Origin: Bacillota bacterium
GTDB taxonomy: Bacteria; Bacillota; Clostridia; Acetivibrionales; DTU013
Assembly (NCBI GenBank): GCA_023426125.1
Contig: JAFABI010000063.1
Coordinates: 161,437 to 225,436 of the forward strand
DNA length: 64,000 nt
Direction of reading: 5' to 3'
Part shown: positions 16,462 to 25,016 of the stretch, piece after piece
Layout: each line of letters opens with the position of its first letter
Position numbering within the stretch: the stretch's first letter is position 1
Notes under the pieces: model-generated
What the model saw: only the letters and a program-made list of their open reading frames with translations
Told to the model about the DNA's origin: nothing
Databases searched by the model: none
Translations under genes and position numbers: made by a program

Positions 16462-18486
16462 TTACCATGCTGCCGTATAATTTGAGAAGTACAATAGAGG
16501 ATCAACTCTTGTACCTCCGACAAAAACCTCAAAGTGCAAATGTGGCCCTGTGGACATTCCCGTGCTGCCCACTAAGCCAATGGTTTGTCCTTGCGTCACC
16601 GTCTGCCCGACACGGGAATTTATTTGGCTCATGTGGGCATAAAGGGTCTTATTGCCGTTGCCGTGGTCGATGATGAGATAGTTTCCGTAGCCGCCCGCGT
16701 CGTAAGCTGCGGTTGTGACTACGCCATTGGCGGCAGCTAATACCGCCGTTCCGTATCCCGCTCCAATATCAATGCCGGTGTGGGTTTTGTAAACGCCCAG
16801 GATGGGATGCAGTCTCGTACCAAAAAAAGAAGTTACATAATCGCTGGCGGCGCTGGGCCAGATATATAAGCCCTCCGCAATAACGTCTGCTCCATTTCCC
16901 AGGTATCTCAAACCTGTAATCAGGAACGTAAAATATTGGTCGTACTTGTCGCTCAAGAGTTCTGCCAGTAGTTTGTTTTGGTCGTTATTAAAACCATAGA
17001 TTTCAGCTTGTTCCCAAGCGGTTCGCTGGGTAATGATGATATGAAGAATATGTTCGTACCATGTTTCCGTTTCGGTACTGCCGTCCTCGTTTGTAGTGGT
17101 ACTGGTATGCTCCACGGTTTCCATCCAGTGGTCTATCTCTGTCATATCCCAGAATACTTCCCGGATAAGGTTAATACGGGTTTGGTCGATGGTCGCAACA
17201 TCCATGCCGTTGTCGGCAAGAGCGGTTTTCACGGCGAACACGGCCAGAATGTCTATCCAGATATTGCCCCGGGTGCCTCCGGTGCCGGTGTACCGAACAT
17301 CAAGCGTATCCCATGTATTGCCGTTCTTGATGTCCTCTATTTGCTGGTTGTATTCTTCGTTCACTTCTTGTATCACGGCAGATACGGTCGTTACCGCTGC
17401 ATCTTTGTTCTCATCGGAAAAAAGGATGCCAAAGGGAGATGATAACAGGGCGGCCACAGCGATAATGATTAAGAACAAGACAAGGACGGCTCCGCCTGTG
17501 CCCACCAGGGCAGCAAGCCCTTTAGCCAGCGCAGCAGCAGCTTTGGCAGTCAGTTTGACCATCCTGACGGTAAATCTGGCGGCGGCTCTTGCCGCCTGCG
17601 CTGTCCGTTGTGCCGCTTTTGCGGTTGCCTGTGCGGTCTTGGATGCAGCTTTAACCGCGGTCTGAGAGGTCTTCACTCCGATTTTGGCGGTCTGTCCGGC
17701 GGTCTTGATTGATTTTCGCGCCGTTTTAATCGTGCCTTTGGCGGTTTCCTTTACAGCTTTACTGCCTGACCGGGTAGACTGCCTGACGGTGCGGCCTGTG
17801 CCGCTGATGCCGGGCTGGACTGAACTCACTGTTATTTTTTCGGTCGGTCTGAACACGGGATTTTGAATAACCTGTGCGGTCTTGGTTTCAGCCGCCGGAA
17901 TATCTCTGTTTGCGGTAAACCGTGCTTTCGCCTTGCTCTGAACGAACCGCCGTTTTGCCAATTCGTTCGGCTTGGAAAGGGTATACTTTCGTCTCACCGT
18001 CTCCTTTGTTTTAAATTGGGTGGCTTTTTGCTGTACCGTTTGCCTTGCTTGCGCGGGAACATTATATTGCTTAGATACGGCTTTTGTCTTTGATGGGGCG
18101 GTTCGCTTTCCTTTGGAGGAAGCCGCACTCCGGTTGCCCGCTTGGGAATTGTCGGTTTCGGGGCGGGAGGTTTGCTCCGCCGTATATCCATCGGCAGCGT
18201 CGGCGTGAGAAGTGTCTGAACGGGCATTGCGGTGTTCCTTGATTTTTTGAATGACTGTTTTGCCCTGATGCTTTACGCCATGACCGACTTCACGGGTGAC
18301 CGTTTCCGCACCTGTCTTAATCTTATCCTCCGCATATTCCGTATAGCTGTCATGTTCGGGCTGTTGTGTCTGCCCGGCCTGTTCTTTGGTACGGATATAG
18401 GCGTTTTTCGCTCTGCCGGACACATCGGCGGTTTTATCCAGCGCCTTAATGTCCTTAATGGTGGATTTGGTTTTGATTTCCCTCAA
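16462..18486 (-). CDS. T4SS-associated M23 peptidoglycan hydrolase
   Basis: About 674 residues. A long basic, Ala/Lys/Thr-rich N-terminal half (about 1-310, full of KTA repeats) leads to one membrane helix (VLVLFLIIIAVAALL) and an extracellular part ending in an M23 zinc peptidase domain (THTGIDIGA and HLHFEVF ligands, last ~130 residues). It likely opens peptidoglycan for the conjugation apparatus, like VirB1-type hydrolases. TTG at 18486 is chosen, 8 nt after AGGAGG; GTG at 18495 would overlap that site. Confidence 0.82.
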   Translation of the reverse strand: MREIKTKSTIKDIKALDKTADVSGRAKNAYIRTKEQAGQTQQPEHDSYTEYAEDKIKTGAETVTREVGHGVKHQGKTVIQKIKEHRNARSDTSHADAADGYTAEQTSRPETDNSQAGNRSAASSKGKRTAPSKTKAVSKQYNVPAQARQTVQQKATQFKTKETVRRKYTLSKPNELAKRRFVQSKAKARFTANRDIPAAETKTAQVIQNPVFRPTEKITVSSVQPGISGTGRTVRQSTRSGSKAVKETAKGTIKTARKSIKTAGQTAKIGVKTSQTAVKAASKTAQATAKAAQRTAQAARAAARFTVRMVKLTAKAAAALAKGLAALVGTGGAVLVLFLIIIAVAALLSSPFGILFSDENKDAAVTTVSAVIQEVNEEYNQQIEDIKNGNTWDTLDVRYTGTGGTRGNIWIDILAVFAVKTALADNGMDVATIDQTRINLIREVFWDMTEIDHWMETVEHTSTTTNEDGSTETETWYEHILHIIITQRTAWEQAEIYGFNNDQNKLLAELLSDKYDQYFTFLITGLRYLGNGADVIAEGLYIWPSAASDYVTSFFGTRLHPILGVYKTHTGIDIGAGYGTAVLAAANGVVTTAAYDAGGYGNYLIIDHGNGNKTLYAHMSQINSRVGQTVTQGQTIGLVGSTGMSTGPHLHFEVFVGGTRVDPLLYFSNYTAAW

Positions 18487-18519
18487 TGTGGGCACCTCCT
18501 TTCAGAATAGTACCGCTTG

Positions 18520-18927
18520 TTACCGCGCTTTTTGGGAAAGCCAGGATGCGGAGTGTTCCATACTCCGACAGTATTCGGGATAACGCAGTCGGATGGCTTC
18601 AAAGAAGTAGGATGCAAAACCGCAGTCAAACAGTTCATAGGGCGCGGAATACTGTTCTTTTCCTTCTTCTGTCCAGCCGTTCCAGAGGTTAAAGGCCAAC
18701 CGGCACAGGCGGCGCGTACCGCCCGTCTGCCAGGGGGACGAAAGGCCGTCCGGCTCAATCCCGCCGTTTTTGAAGTCAAAGAGGGTATGGATATTGCGCC
18801 TTGTTTCCTCACAGATTCCCATCGCATAGAAAAACGCCCGGTGATAGGAATCGTCATTACGGGTTTTAATAAGCATTTGAACATAAAAGTCTTTATGTTC
18901 CTTGTTTGCAAACCGGATGGTTTCCAT
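18520..18927 (-). CDS. DUF6075-like element protein
   Basis: A 135-residue soluble protein (begins METIRFANKEHKDFYVQML) that resembles a family common in clostridial conjugative elements, with no known function. AAGGAG lies upstream of the ATG. It sits between virB4 and the M23 gene, so co-transcription with the transfer operon is likely. A competing frame at 18483-18989 lacks a comparable ribosome site and family resemblance. Confidence 0.7.
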   Translation of the reverse strand: METIRFANKEHKDFYVQMLIKTRNDDSYHRAFFYAMGICEETRRNIHTLFDFKNGGIEPDGLSSPWQTGGTRRLCRLAFNLWNGWTEEGKEQYSAPYELFDCGFASYFFEAIRLRYPEYCRSMEHSASWLSQKAR

Positions 18928-18953
18928 TGTGATTTCTCCTTCACAAGATAAAT

Positions 18954-18983
18954 GAACGGCTGACCGGAAGTACGGCCAGCCGT
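18954..18983. other. Hairpin between virB4 and the DUF6075 gene
   Basis: AACGGCTG and CAGCCGTT arms flank a GC-rich centre that can pair further. No T tract is seen. It may be an mRNA processing or attenuation element. Confidence 0.35.
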
Positions 18984-19014
18984 TTGCATATATAAGGTTT
19001 TGTCAAATTTGTGC

Positions 19015-21327
19015 CTATTCGCCCGGCTTGGTGGTCATCAGGTTATAGAGCTTGGTGTTGCGCGGGAATTTATTGATAAACGGTACAAGGGAACTACCGT
19101 ACTTAATAAGCCCACACCCCGCGTCGGAATTGGTGATATAGCTCATCTGCTCGTTTGAGATATTCAGGAGTTTTGCCAGCTTTTGGCGGTCAGAAGCGGC
19201 TTGGTTGAGCATGACGATAAATTCGCTGTTGCTGAGCATTGTGCTGGCCAGCACGGAATCCAAAAGATACTCTACATTCTGAGTAATACCCGTGGGATAG
19301 GCATTGCGTTTTCTGAACCTGCGCCAGGCTGAATTGAAAAAAGTTCCGCTGTACTCATTTTCAAAAACGACATGAAATTCGTCGAGAAAAATATGCGTCC
19401 GTTTGCCGTTGCGCCAATTCTCAGTCACGCGGTTGATCATCGCGTCGGTAATGACCAGGAGTCCCATCGTTTTTAGCTGCTTACCTAAATCCATAATGTC
19501 GTACACTACCATACGGTTTTGTACATCCACATTGGTAGGGTGAGCAAAAGCGTTTAAGCTGCCGCTTGTAAACAATTCAAGAGACAGCGCAAGCTCACGC
19601 GCTTCCGGCTCATCCTGTGCAAGCAGCTTTTCCCGCAGGACGCAGAGCGTCGGCAATTCGCCGCCCTTTTGGTAATCGACGTAAACCGCCGCTGTGCAGC
19701 GGTCAATGATACTTTTTTCTTTTGCGCCGATCCCTTTGCGGTCAAGCTGTTCAAACAGGGACAATACAAACTCCGATTTGTCGATCACGGGATTGTTGCC
19801 GTCACCGTAGCCCTCCACCATATCAAGAGCGTTGATATGGTCGCAGCTCCCTGCCGCAATGCGGATCACCTCGCCGCCAAACGCTTTTACAAGGCCATAT
19901 TCTCGTTCAGGATCACAGACCAAAATATCATCGTCGGTGGCAAGGGCAAGGAAGGAAATCAATTCCTTTGCAGAAAAGGACTTGCCACTGCCCGGAACGC
20001 CGAGCAAAAAAGCGTTAGGATTGAGCAGTTTTGCTTTGTTACACATGATAGGATTGTGGGAAATTGCGTTGTCCCCCAAATATATACCGCCTGTGTCCAT
20101 TATTTCCTGTACCCGGAACGGTATCAAAACTGCAAGGGATTCCGTCGTCAGGGTGCGCAGGGCGTTGATCTTACGCAGGCCAATAGGCATAGCAGTATTC
20201 AGGCCGTCCATTTGCTGATATTTCAATACGGCGAATTGGCACAGATGCTTCCGTGCCGTGGTGAGCAGTGCGTCAGTATCGCTGTCAAGCTGTTCCAAAG
20301 TGTCGGCGGTATGCACCATTGTAAGAACGGCGAACATCATCCTCTGGTCGCGGGTGGTCAGGTCATCCAAAAATTCCTTGCTCTCTTTGCGCTGCTGCTC
20401 CATGTCGTAGGGTACGACAGCAGAAAAATTGTTATTAGAATTCTGTCTGCGCTGCCAGTTTGTAATGTTGGTTTCCACACCAAGCAAGCGGTTTTCCACC
20501 TCGCGTACCGCTTCATCGGTGGGAATGGGAATGACATCAATGCTCATCATCAGATTGCGATTGAGGCCAGTAATCTCGGTAACCATACTGTCTCTAATAA
20601 AGGAAGCGTATTCGCGTAAAAACAGCACACGCCCGAATCTATTACCGAACTTAAAATGGTCTTTTTCAAATTCCAATGTGTCAGGGCAAATGAAGTCCTT
20701 AAAGTCATGCCCTTTACGCATGGTTTCCGATATTTCAAATCGAAAATCCGTTTCCTCACCTGTGCGATAAAAGTCATGAAGAATGCGCAGTTTTTCCGTT
20801 GCGTCAAGCTCCGCGCATTTGGAGCCGAGCCGAGCAAAATGGGAGATGATATCGACGCTGACGCGGGCGAAATACGTTTTTGCTTCCTCAATGTTTTTTT
20901 TGAAAATCGAGATGGTAATAAACTTTTCCTGTACGATACTGTTTGCGCCCGTTGCCTTTTCAAGCAACATTTTATTGTACTCTTGGCGGTAAATATCGAG
21001 CCCGTCATCCTTGTACGGGATAAGGATGTTCTTTTCAAAATCCGCTTTGTTCAGGCGGCGGTTGACGATGGTGATTTTTGTGGTCGCGCCGCTGTCAAAG
21101 GAATTGAGCAGTTCGCTGTATTCCAAGAACATGGCTTCCTTATCCTCGCGGGATGCAACGGCATAGTTAATATCGGTGAATTTATAAGTTTTGGTGTACT
21201 TGTTCTTACCCACAAGAAAAATGCCATCTTCCCAGATAATCTGGACGGGGATGGCCTGCTGAACACTTTTCGGGACTCGGAATTTTTCCTTATCCTGCTG
21301 AAACAGATTTCTTAGAGTTTTAATCAT
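19015..21327 (-). CDS. virB4: VirB4-type conjugation ATPase
   Basis: A 770-residue ATPase that powers the type IV secretion channel. Walker A is GVPGSGKSFS at about residue 440 and Walker B THIFLDEFH at about 645, with a TQNVEYLL motif after it. The N-terminal ~350 residues match the VirB4/TraE-type core interaction region. Its start lies 8 bp inside the PrgI gene, so the pair is coupled. Confidence 0.92.
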   Translation of the reverse strand: MIKTLRNLFQQDKEKFRVPKSVQQAIPVQIIWEDGIFLVGKNKYTKTYKFTDINYAVASREDKEAMFLEYSELLNSFDSGATTKITIVNRRLNKADFEKNILIPYKDDGLDIYRQEYNKMLLEKATGANSIVQEKFITISIFKKNIEEAKTYFARVSVDIISHFARLGSKCAELDATEKLRILHDFYRTGEETDFRFEISETMRKGHDFKDFICPDTLEFEKDHFKFGNRFGRVLFLREYASFIRDSMVTEITGLNRNLMMSIDVIPIPTDEAVREVENRLLGVETNITNWQRRQNSNNNFSAVVPYDMEQQRKESKEFLDDLTTRDQRMMFAVLTMVHTADTLEQLDSDTDALLTTARKHLCQFAVLKYQQMDGLNTAMPIGLRKINALRTLTTESLAVLIPFRVQEIMDTGGIYLGDNAISHNPIMCNKAKLLNPNAFLLGVPGSGKSFSAKELISFLALATDDDILVCDPEREYGLVKAFGGEVIRIAAGSCDHINALDMVEGYGDGNNPVIDKSEFVLSLFEQLDRKGIGAKEKSIIDRCTAAVYVDYQKGGELPTLCVLREKLLAQDEPEARELALSLELFTSGSLNAFAHPTNVDVQNRMVVYDIMDLGKQLKTMGLLVITDAMINRVTENWRNGKRTHIFLDEFHVVFENEYSGTFFNSAWRRFRKRNAYPTGITQNVEYLLDSVLASTMLSNSEFIVMLNQAASDRQKLAKLLNISNEQMSYITNSDAGCGLIKYGSSLVPFINKFPRNTKLYNLMTTKPGE

Positions 21328-21685
21328 GGCGTTTCATAGCCTCCTTTTGGCGGGATTCAATAGAGCCTTTCATAACCTCGTAATAGATGTTTGTCGGGTT
21401 AAAGGTCAGTTGCTTGGGCAACAGAAATTCCGATTTTATCCACGCCCAAATAAACTGTTCTGCTGTCATGCCGTGGTAATTAATAAAGCCCAACGCCGCA
21501 AAGGGGGCGGCTCCTATAATGCACATCCAGCTTACGGTTTCCGTGCCGAAGTAGCTCCGCAAGCCGAAGTAGATGCCTACGGCGATACCCACGGCCAGGA
21601 CAGAAAAAAGGAACTGCCGCAGGGACAGTCCAAAAAACATGCTTTCGGTATAATCCCGGATTTCCCGGTTGATCTTGACTTCCAA
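21320..21685 (-). CDS. prgI: PrgI family membrane protein (VirB3-like)
   Basis: A 121-residue protein with two close membrane helices (LFSVLAVGIAVGIYFGL and the following hydrophobic stretch). PrgI proteins sit next to VirB4 in Gram-positive conjugation systems and act as the VirB3-like partner. The start is TTG at 21685, 9 nt after GGAGGT. Confidence 0.85.
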   Translation of the reverse strand: MEVKINREIRDYTESMFFGLSLRQFLFSVLAVGIAVGIYFGLRSYFGTETVSWMCIIGAAPFAALGFINYHGMTAEQFIWAWIKSEFLLPKQLTFNPTNIYYEVMKGSIESRQKEAMKRHD

Positions 21686-21703
21686 AATTCAATCACCTCC
21701 AAA

Positions 21704-21730
21704 TAAAAAAGCGCCTTGCGATAGGGCGCT
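21704..21730 (-). terminator. Internal terminator before prgI
   Basis: AGCGCC/GGCGCT stem (21710-21715 with 21725-21730) with a minus-strand U6 tract. It lies inside the transfer gene run, so it may lower readthrough into prgI-virB4. Confidence 0.6.
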
Positions 21731-21745
21731 GTTGGGCTGTTTGTT

Positions 21746-21943
21746 TTACCGTTCCTGCCGGTTTTTCCTCTGCCATTCCTGCTTTTTCAGTATCTTGACA
21801 ACCAACTCGTCAACCTTGCGATTTTGCGCCATAAACGCTTCATTCTGATTGAGAGGGATGCCTTTTTCCCAGGCTTCATCAGCAAGCCTGTTGAGTTTTT
21901 CCTTCTCTATTTTCAGCTTTTCATCTAAATTCGGCTTCTTCAT
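21746..21943 (-). CDS. Small Spo0E-like coiled-coil protein
   Basis: A 65-residue, charged, helical protein. The spacing of LNRLADEAWEKG and RKVDELVVKILKKQ recalls Spo0E-type aspartyl-phosphate phosphatases, where an S-x-x-x-D motif is active; here the corresponding stretch reads QNRKVDE. If true, it could delay sporulation of the host. The call is tentative. It ends in RQER, a tail shared with several element proteins. Confidence 0.5.
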   Translation of the reverse strand: MKKPNLDEKLKIEKEKLNRLADEAWEKGIPLNQNEAFMAQNRKVDELVVKILKKQEWQRKNRQER

Positions 21944-22029
21944 GTGAACCTCTCTCGTGGCGATAACTTTTTACACTTGCACCGTGTGATATAATGGAAA
22001 TATATAGAATGTTGAAAGGAGTGTCCATT

Positions 22030-22446
22030 ATGCCAACCGCAGCAATCATATCCCTTTGCCTTACGGCGGGGTTATTTGTTCTCTCTTTGATATTCAGAGT
22101 GGCCGGAAAACTCCGGCTTGGTATTCCGCTTCTTTATCTGCTCGCCGCTGTTGTCAGCACCTTTTTTACACGATGGACAACGGAACATGAACCATTGGTA
22201 CTAATGGGATTGTATATCGTCATCGGCTTGACCGTGTTAAGCTGGATTGTGTCGCTGATAAAGGCGATCCGGCGCAAGCGGGACGAGAAACACTTTGAGG
22301 ATGATGTCGCGTGGCAGATTCGGCGGGCAAGAGAGATGGGCGTACCGCTTGACAAAGTTCAGTTTAACGAGCAGGGGGATTTGCTTGATCCAAGAACGGG
22401 AGAACCTGTCGTTTATGGAGAGGGCGTTCAGTTCAAGGATATATGA
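22030..22446 (+). CDS. Small membrane protein in reverse orientation
   Basis: A 138-residue protein with three predicted membrane helices in the first ~85 residues and a basic, soluble tail containing WQIRRAREMGVPLDKVQF. It is the only plus-strand gene inside the leftward transfer region. ATG at 22030 follows AAAGGAG; the longer frame from 21994 has no such site. It has its own terminator and probably its own promoter. I do not recognise the family. Confidence 0.65.
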   Translation: MPTAAIISLCLTAGLFVLSLIFRVAGKLRLGIPLLYLLAAVVSTFFTRWTTEHEPLVLMGLYIVIGLTVLSWIVSLIKAIRRKRDEKHFEDDVAWQIRRAREMGVPLDKVQFNEQGDLLDPRTGEPVVYGEGVQFKDI

Positions 22447-22482
22447 AAAAAGATACCGGATTTCATTTCCGGTATCTTTTTA
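22446..22482. terminator. Bidirectional terminator
   Basis: AAAGATACCGGA pairs with TCCGGTATCTTT, with A residues on the left and T residues on the right. It separates the reverse-oriented membrane gene from the converging minus-strand gene at 22497. Confidence 0.8.
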
Positions 22483-22496
22483 TAATCCTGCCATTA

Positions 22497-23072
22497 TCAT
22501 CGCGCCCCGGTATCCCGGCTCGGAGCTTTCGGCTGGTGTTCGCGTACCGTCCTGCCGTCTGACGGCTTGATAAAGTCCAGCCGTCCAGCCGCGTAGATGG
22601 CGTTATCGGTAAGCTGCCGCTGCCATGCGTCTTGTGACGGGGCCCATTTGAATCCGCTGTCTTTGAGAAGCGCACGTTGGTTATCGTTCGGCCTTTCATC
22701 AAAGAAAAGCTGCAAACGGTTCATTTCAGTATTCGCTTCGGCACGGCCGCCGTTAAATTCCCAGCCCTCAAAACCGCGTGACGCTTCGGCAAGGCTTTGT
22801 TGCAGCCGTTTGATTTTGCTGTTATTGTTTGTAAGGTCGTAAGTGGAAAAGGGCTGCTTTTCCCACGAATGGCGCGTGGCTGCGATTTGCTCGTCCAGCT
22901 TTTCTGCCTGCGCTTCAGTAATACCGGGCGCTCCCATGCAAGTGCCGGTCTTGCGCCAATAGGCATTGACCTCTTTCATAGTGGTTTGCAATTCCACACA
23001 TTTATTCAATTCTTCGGTCAGCTTTTCCACAGACAGCGGTTCATTGCTCGGTTTTGTTCTTCCGTATGACAT
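22497..23072 (-). CDS. Element protein of unknown function
   Basis: A 191-residue soluble protein. The N-terminal half is helical and charged. The C-terminal part (FFDERPNDNQRALLKDSGFKW then WQRQLTDNA) resembles a small domain often found at the ends of large clostridial element helicases and methylases. GGAGG precedes the ATG. Function unknown. Confidence 0.65.
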   Translation of the reverse strand: MSYGRTKPSNEPLSVEKLTEELNKCVELQTTMKEVNAYWRKTGTCMGAPGITEAQAEKLDEQIAATRHSWEKQPFSTYDLTNNNSKIKRLQQSLAEASRGFEGWEFNGGRAEANTEMNRLQLFFDERPNDNQRALLKDSGFKWAPSQDAWQRQLTDNAIYAAGRLDFIKPSDGRTVREHQPKAPSRDTGAR

Positions 23073-23111
23073 TGTGATTCCCTCCGTTCATTCATATAAG
23101 GTGGTTGCGGC

Positions 23112-23531
23112 TTACCGCTCCGGGTCGGATTTTTTCTTGGCAGACCTGTTTTGCGCTTTGGCGTGTGAATCCATATACTTCTTAACGCCGTCCGGGTCAA
23201 ACTCTTTAAGGCGTTCCATGTCAAAAGCGATTTTCAAATACTCGTTAAATCCCGAATATCCTTTTTCCGGCAGAAGCGTCCCCAACTGGTTTTTTAAAAT
23301 AAAATCCAGCAAGCCTTCGTTTTCACCGAATGTCTTAACATAAGCCTCATTTGGTTTTAGCTTGTTTCCGAGATTTACGGTCAGGTCAGTAAATGATTCA
23401 AACTGGCCACTATTTTTCCACCACAATCCGATAAAGAGATTGCCGTTCATTTGATAAGATTGAACCTCTATTGCCAGCTTGATAGGATTCTTCCTGTACT
23501 TCCAGTTGAATTGCAGCGTTTTTATATCCAA
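23112..23531 (-). CDS. DUF4313-like element protein
   Basis: A 139-residue soluble protein of a family common in Firmicute conjugative elements (LTVNLGNKLKPNEAYVKTF is the conserved core). Start is TTG at 23531 after AAGGGA. It ends in SDPER, part of the recurring -ER carboxyl terminus noted for this element. Function unknown. Confidence 0.65.
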   Translation of the reverse strand: MDIKTLQFNWKYRKNPIKLAIEVQSYQMNGNLFIGLWWKNSGQFESFTDLTVNLGNKLKPNEAYVKTFGENEGLLDFILKNQLGTLLPEKGYSGFNEYLKIAFDMERLKEFDPDGVKKYMDSHAKAQNRSAKKKSDPER

Positions 23532-23550
23532 ATTTAATCCCTTCTTTCCA

Positions 23551-24390
23551 TTAAAGTCCCATCATTTCCCGCACTACCCGGTCGGCCATTTTGACAGCGC
23601 CCACCAGCACCAGCATGTTAAAAATCAACTCCCCGATATACGCCCATACCATTGTCACGGCACTGGCGCTGCTGTCCACCACAGGCGGAGAGGACGCAAA
23701 AACGGAAAAGATAATACAGGCCAAAACAATGATCGCCCCCTCCAGGCATACGGCGGCGTAGCCTTTCAAAAAGGCTTTGCCGATGCTCTGGCTTGGCTCT
23801 CCCGCAAAGGAGGCCAGAGGCACAGGGGCGATTGCCGTATAAAGATAGAGCTTAAAGAACCGGCCATAGACCGACAGAATCATGATGAAGGACAGCACTG
23901 TGATGAACAGACCGCCTATAAGCGTCACCGCCCAAAGGGGGATGCTGTCCAAAAACCCACAGTCTTCAACAGCCTGCACAATTTCATTTGGCAAAACCGT
24001 ATTCGTCGTTGTCCCGAAGCCCGCGCTGTTCATGATGGTGGAGATAATTCCCTGAACAATATTGAACAGCGCCATCATCAGTTCCAAGCCGTAGGTGACA
24101 ACGCCCTTTGCCAGAACAAAGCGTATAAACAGTTTCAGGGCATGTTCCGGCTTTTTTACCTCGGCAAAGCTGCCGCAGGTCTTGACCACGCCAATGACGA
24201 AGAACAGCACCAGCAGGGCAAGGCCGATGGCCTGCAATGCGCCGTGGATATTGACAATGACATTCCAGATGCCGCCGCCCTTAAAATCCGTGGGGGATTG
24301 GGTGACGATCTGCCAGATTTCCGCCAGCTTATTGTTCCAGGTTTGCAGGGCATTGTTGAGATTATCAATCACCCAGTTGCCGCTTCCCAA
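23551..24390 (-). CDS. VirB6/TrbL-like conjugation membrane protein
   Basis: A 279-residue multi-helix protein (about six membrane segments), with a soluble N-terminal ~50 residues and the conserved SVYGRFFKLYLYTAIAP region typical of VirB6-like channel components of Gram-positive elements. Start is TTG, 8 nt after GGAGGT. It lies between the pilin-like gene and virB4, as in other T4SS loci. Confidence 0.78.
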   Translation of the reverse strand: MGSGNWVIDNLNNALQTWNNKLAEIWQIVTQSPTDFKGGGIWNVIVNIHGALQAIGLALLVLFFVIGVVKTCGSFAEVKKPEHALKLFIRFVLAKGVVTYGLELMMALFNIVQGIISTIMNSAGFGTTTNTVLPNEIVQAVEDCGFLDSIPLWAVTLIGGLFITVLSFIMILSVYGRFFKLYLYTAIAPVPLASFAGEPSQSIGKAFLKGYAAVCLEGAIIVLACIIFSVFASSPPVVDSSASAVTMVWAYIGELIFNMLVLVGAVKMADRVVREMMGL

Positions 24391-24418
24391 ATAAACTCAC
24401 CTCCATTTCTAAGGCAAA

Positions 24419-24439
24419 GCCCGCGCATGAAGCGCGGGC
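24419..24439. other. Very GC-rich hairpin ahead of the virB6-like gene
   Basis: GCCCGCGC (24419-24426) and GCGCGGGC (24432-24439) form a perfect 8-bp stem on a 5-nt loop. It sits between two transfer genes and may act in mRNA processing or attenuation. Confidence 0.5.
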
Positions 24440-24455
24440 CTGCCTCTGTTGATTG

Positions 24456-24683
24456 TTACCGGCATGGGTCATCCCTGCCCGGTACTTTGTCCCTGATAAC
24501 GCCATACTTGTCATCCACATAGAAATGATTGACAAACGGGTTGTAGATCGCGTGGCACTTGACGCCGTTATATTCGGCAAGATAATCGTTGTCGCCTAGC
24601 CTTCTGAGGATAGTTGCTTCCCGCAGCTCGCCTTCCAGTGAATGAATGTGCATTTTTTCATTGATCGGAAATGTGTTGAACAT
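24456..24683 (-). CDS. Small element protein of unknown function
   Basis: A 75-residue soluble protein (MFNTFPINEKMHIHSLEG...). ATG at 24683 is 8 nt after AGGAGG; the longer TTG start would sit on that site. Small genes like this recur beside the Maff2 pilin-like gene in clostridial elements. Function unknown. Confidence 0.65.
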   Translation of the reverse strand: MFNTFPINEKMHIHSLEGELREATILRRLGDNDYLAEYNGVKCHAIYNPFVNHFYVDDKYGVIRDKVPGRDDPCR

Positions 24684-24688
24684 GGCAA

Positions 24689-24997
24689 TCAACCTCCTGT
24701 GATAAGGTTCAGGATTTCTTTTGCGAAAGTGATGATAACACCGCCCGCCAAAGTCAAAAAGCCGTTGGCTCTTTGCGACGGGTCATGGGATTTGAGGGAA
24801 AGGCCAATCTGCACAATTCCGAAGCCCAGGAGAATCATGCCGATGGCCCGGATTAACCCAAAGATAAAGTCGGACAGATTGTTGACCACCTGAAGGGGGT
24901 CGTTTGCCGCATACGCGGGGGTAACAAAAAGGGTCAGCATCAGCACCAACACGCAGTAGATGAAAAAGCCCCTTTTGGTTTTTGGGGATAGCTTCAT
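24689..24997 (-). CDS. Maff2-type VirB2/TrbC-like pilin subunit
   Basis: A 102-residue protein with a signal sequence (about 1-31, ending TPAYAAND) and two hydrophobic helices separated by a short basic loop (LKSHDPSQRAN). This is the plan of TrbC/VirB2-like subunits, known as Maff2 in these elements. ATG at 24997 follows AGGAGG; the longer frame is rejected. Confidence 0.78.
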   Translation of the reverse strand: MKLSPKTKRGFFIYCVLVLMLTLFVTPAYAANDPLQVVNNLSDFIFGLIRAIGMILLGFGIVQIGLSLKSHDPSQRANGFLTLAGGVIITFAKEILNLITGG

Positions 24998-25016
24998 AAA
25001 ATCATTCCTCCTGTTT

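Noticed and set aside
16978..17665. Plus-strand frames opposite the M23 gene
   Set aside because: They are antisense shadows of a clear protein with family motifs and have no ribosome sites.
23479..24522. 347-codon plus-strand frame
   Set aside because: Lies opposite the VirB6-like gene; repetitive His/Gln composition reflects the complement of membrane codons.
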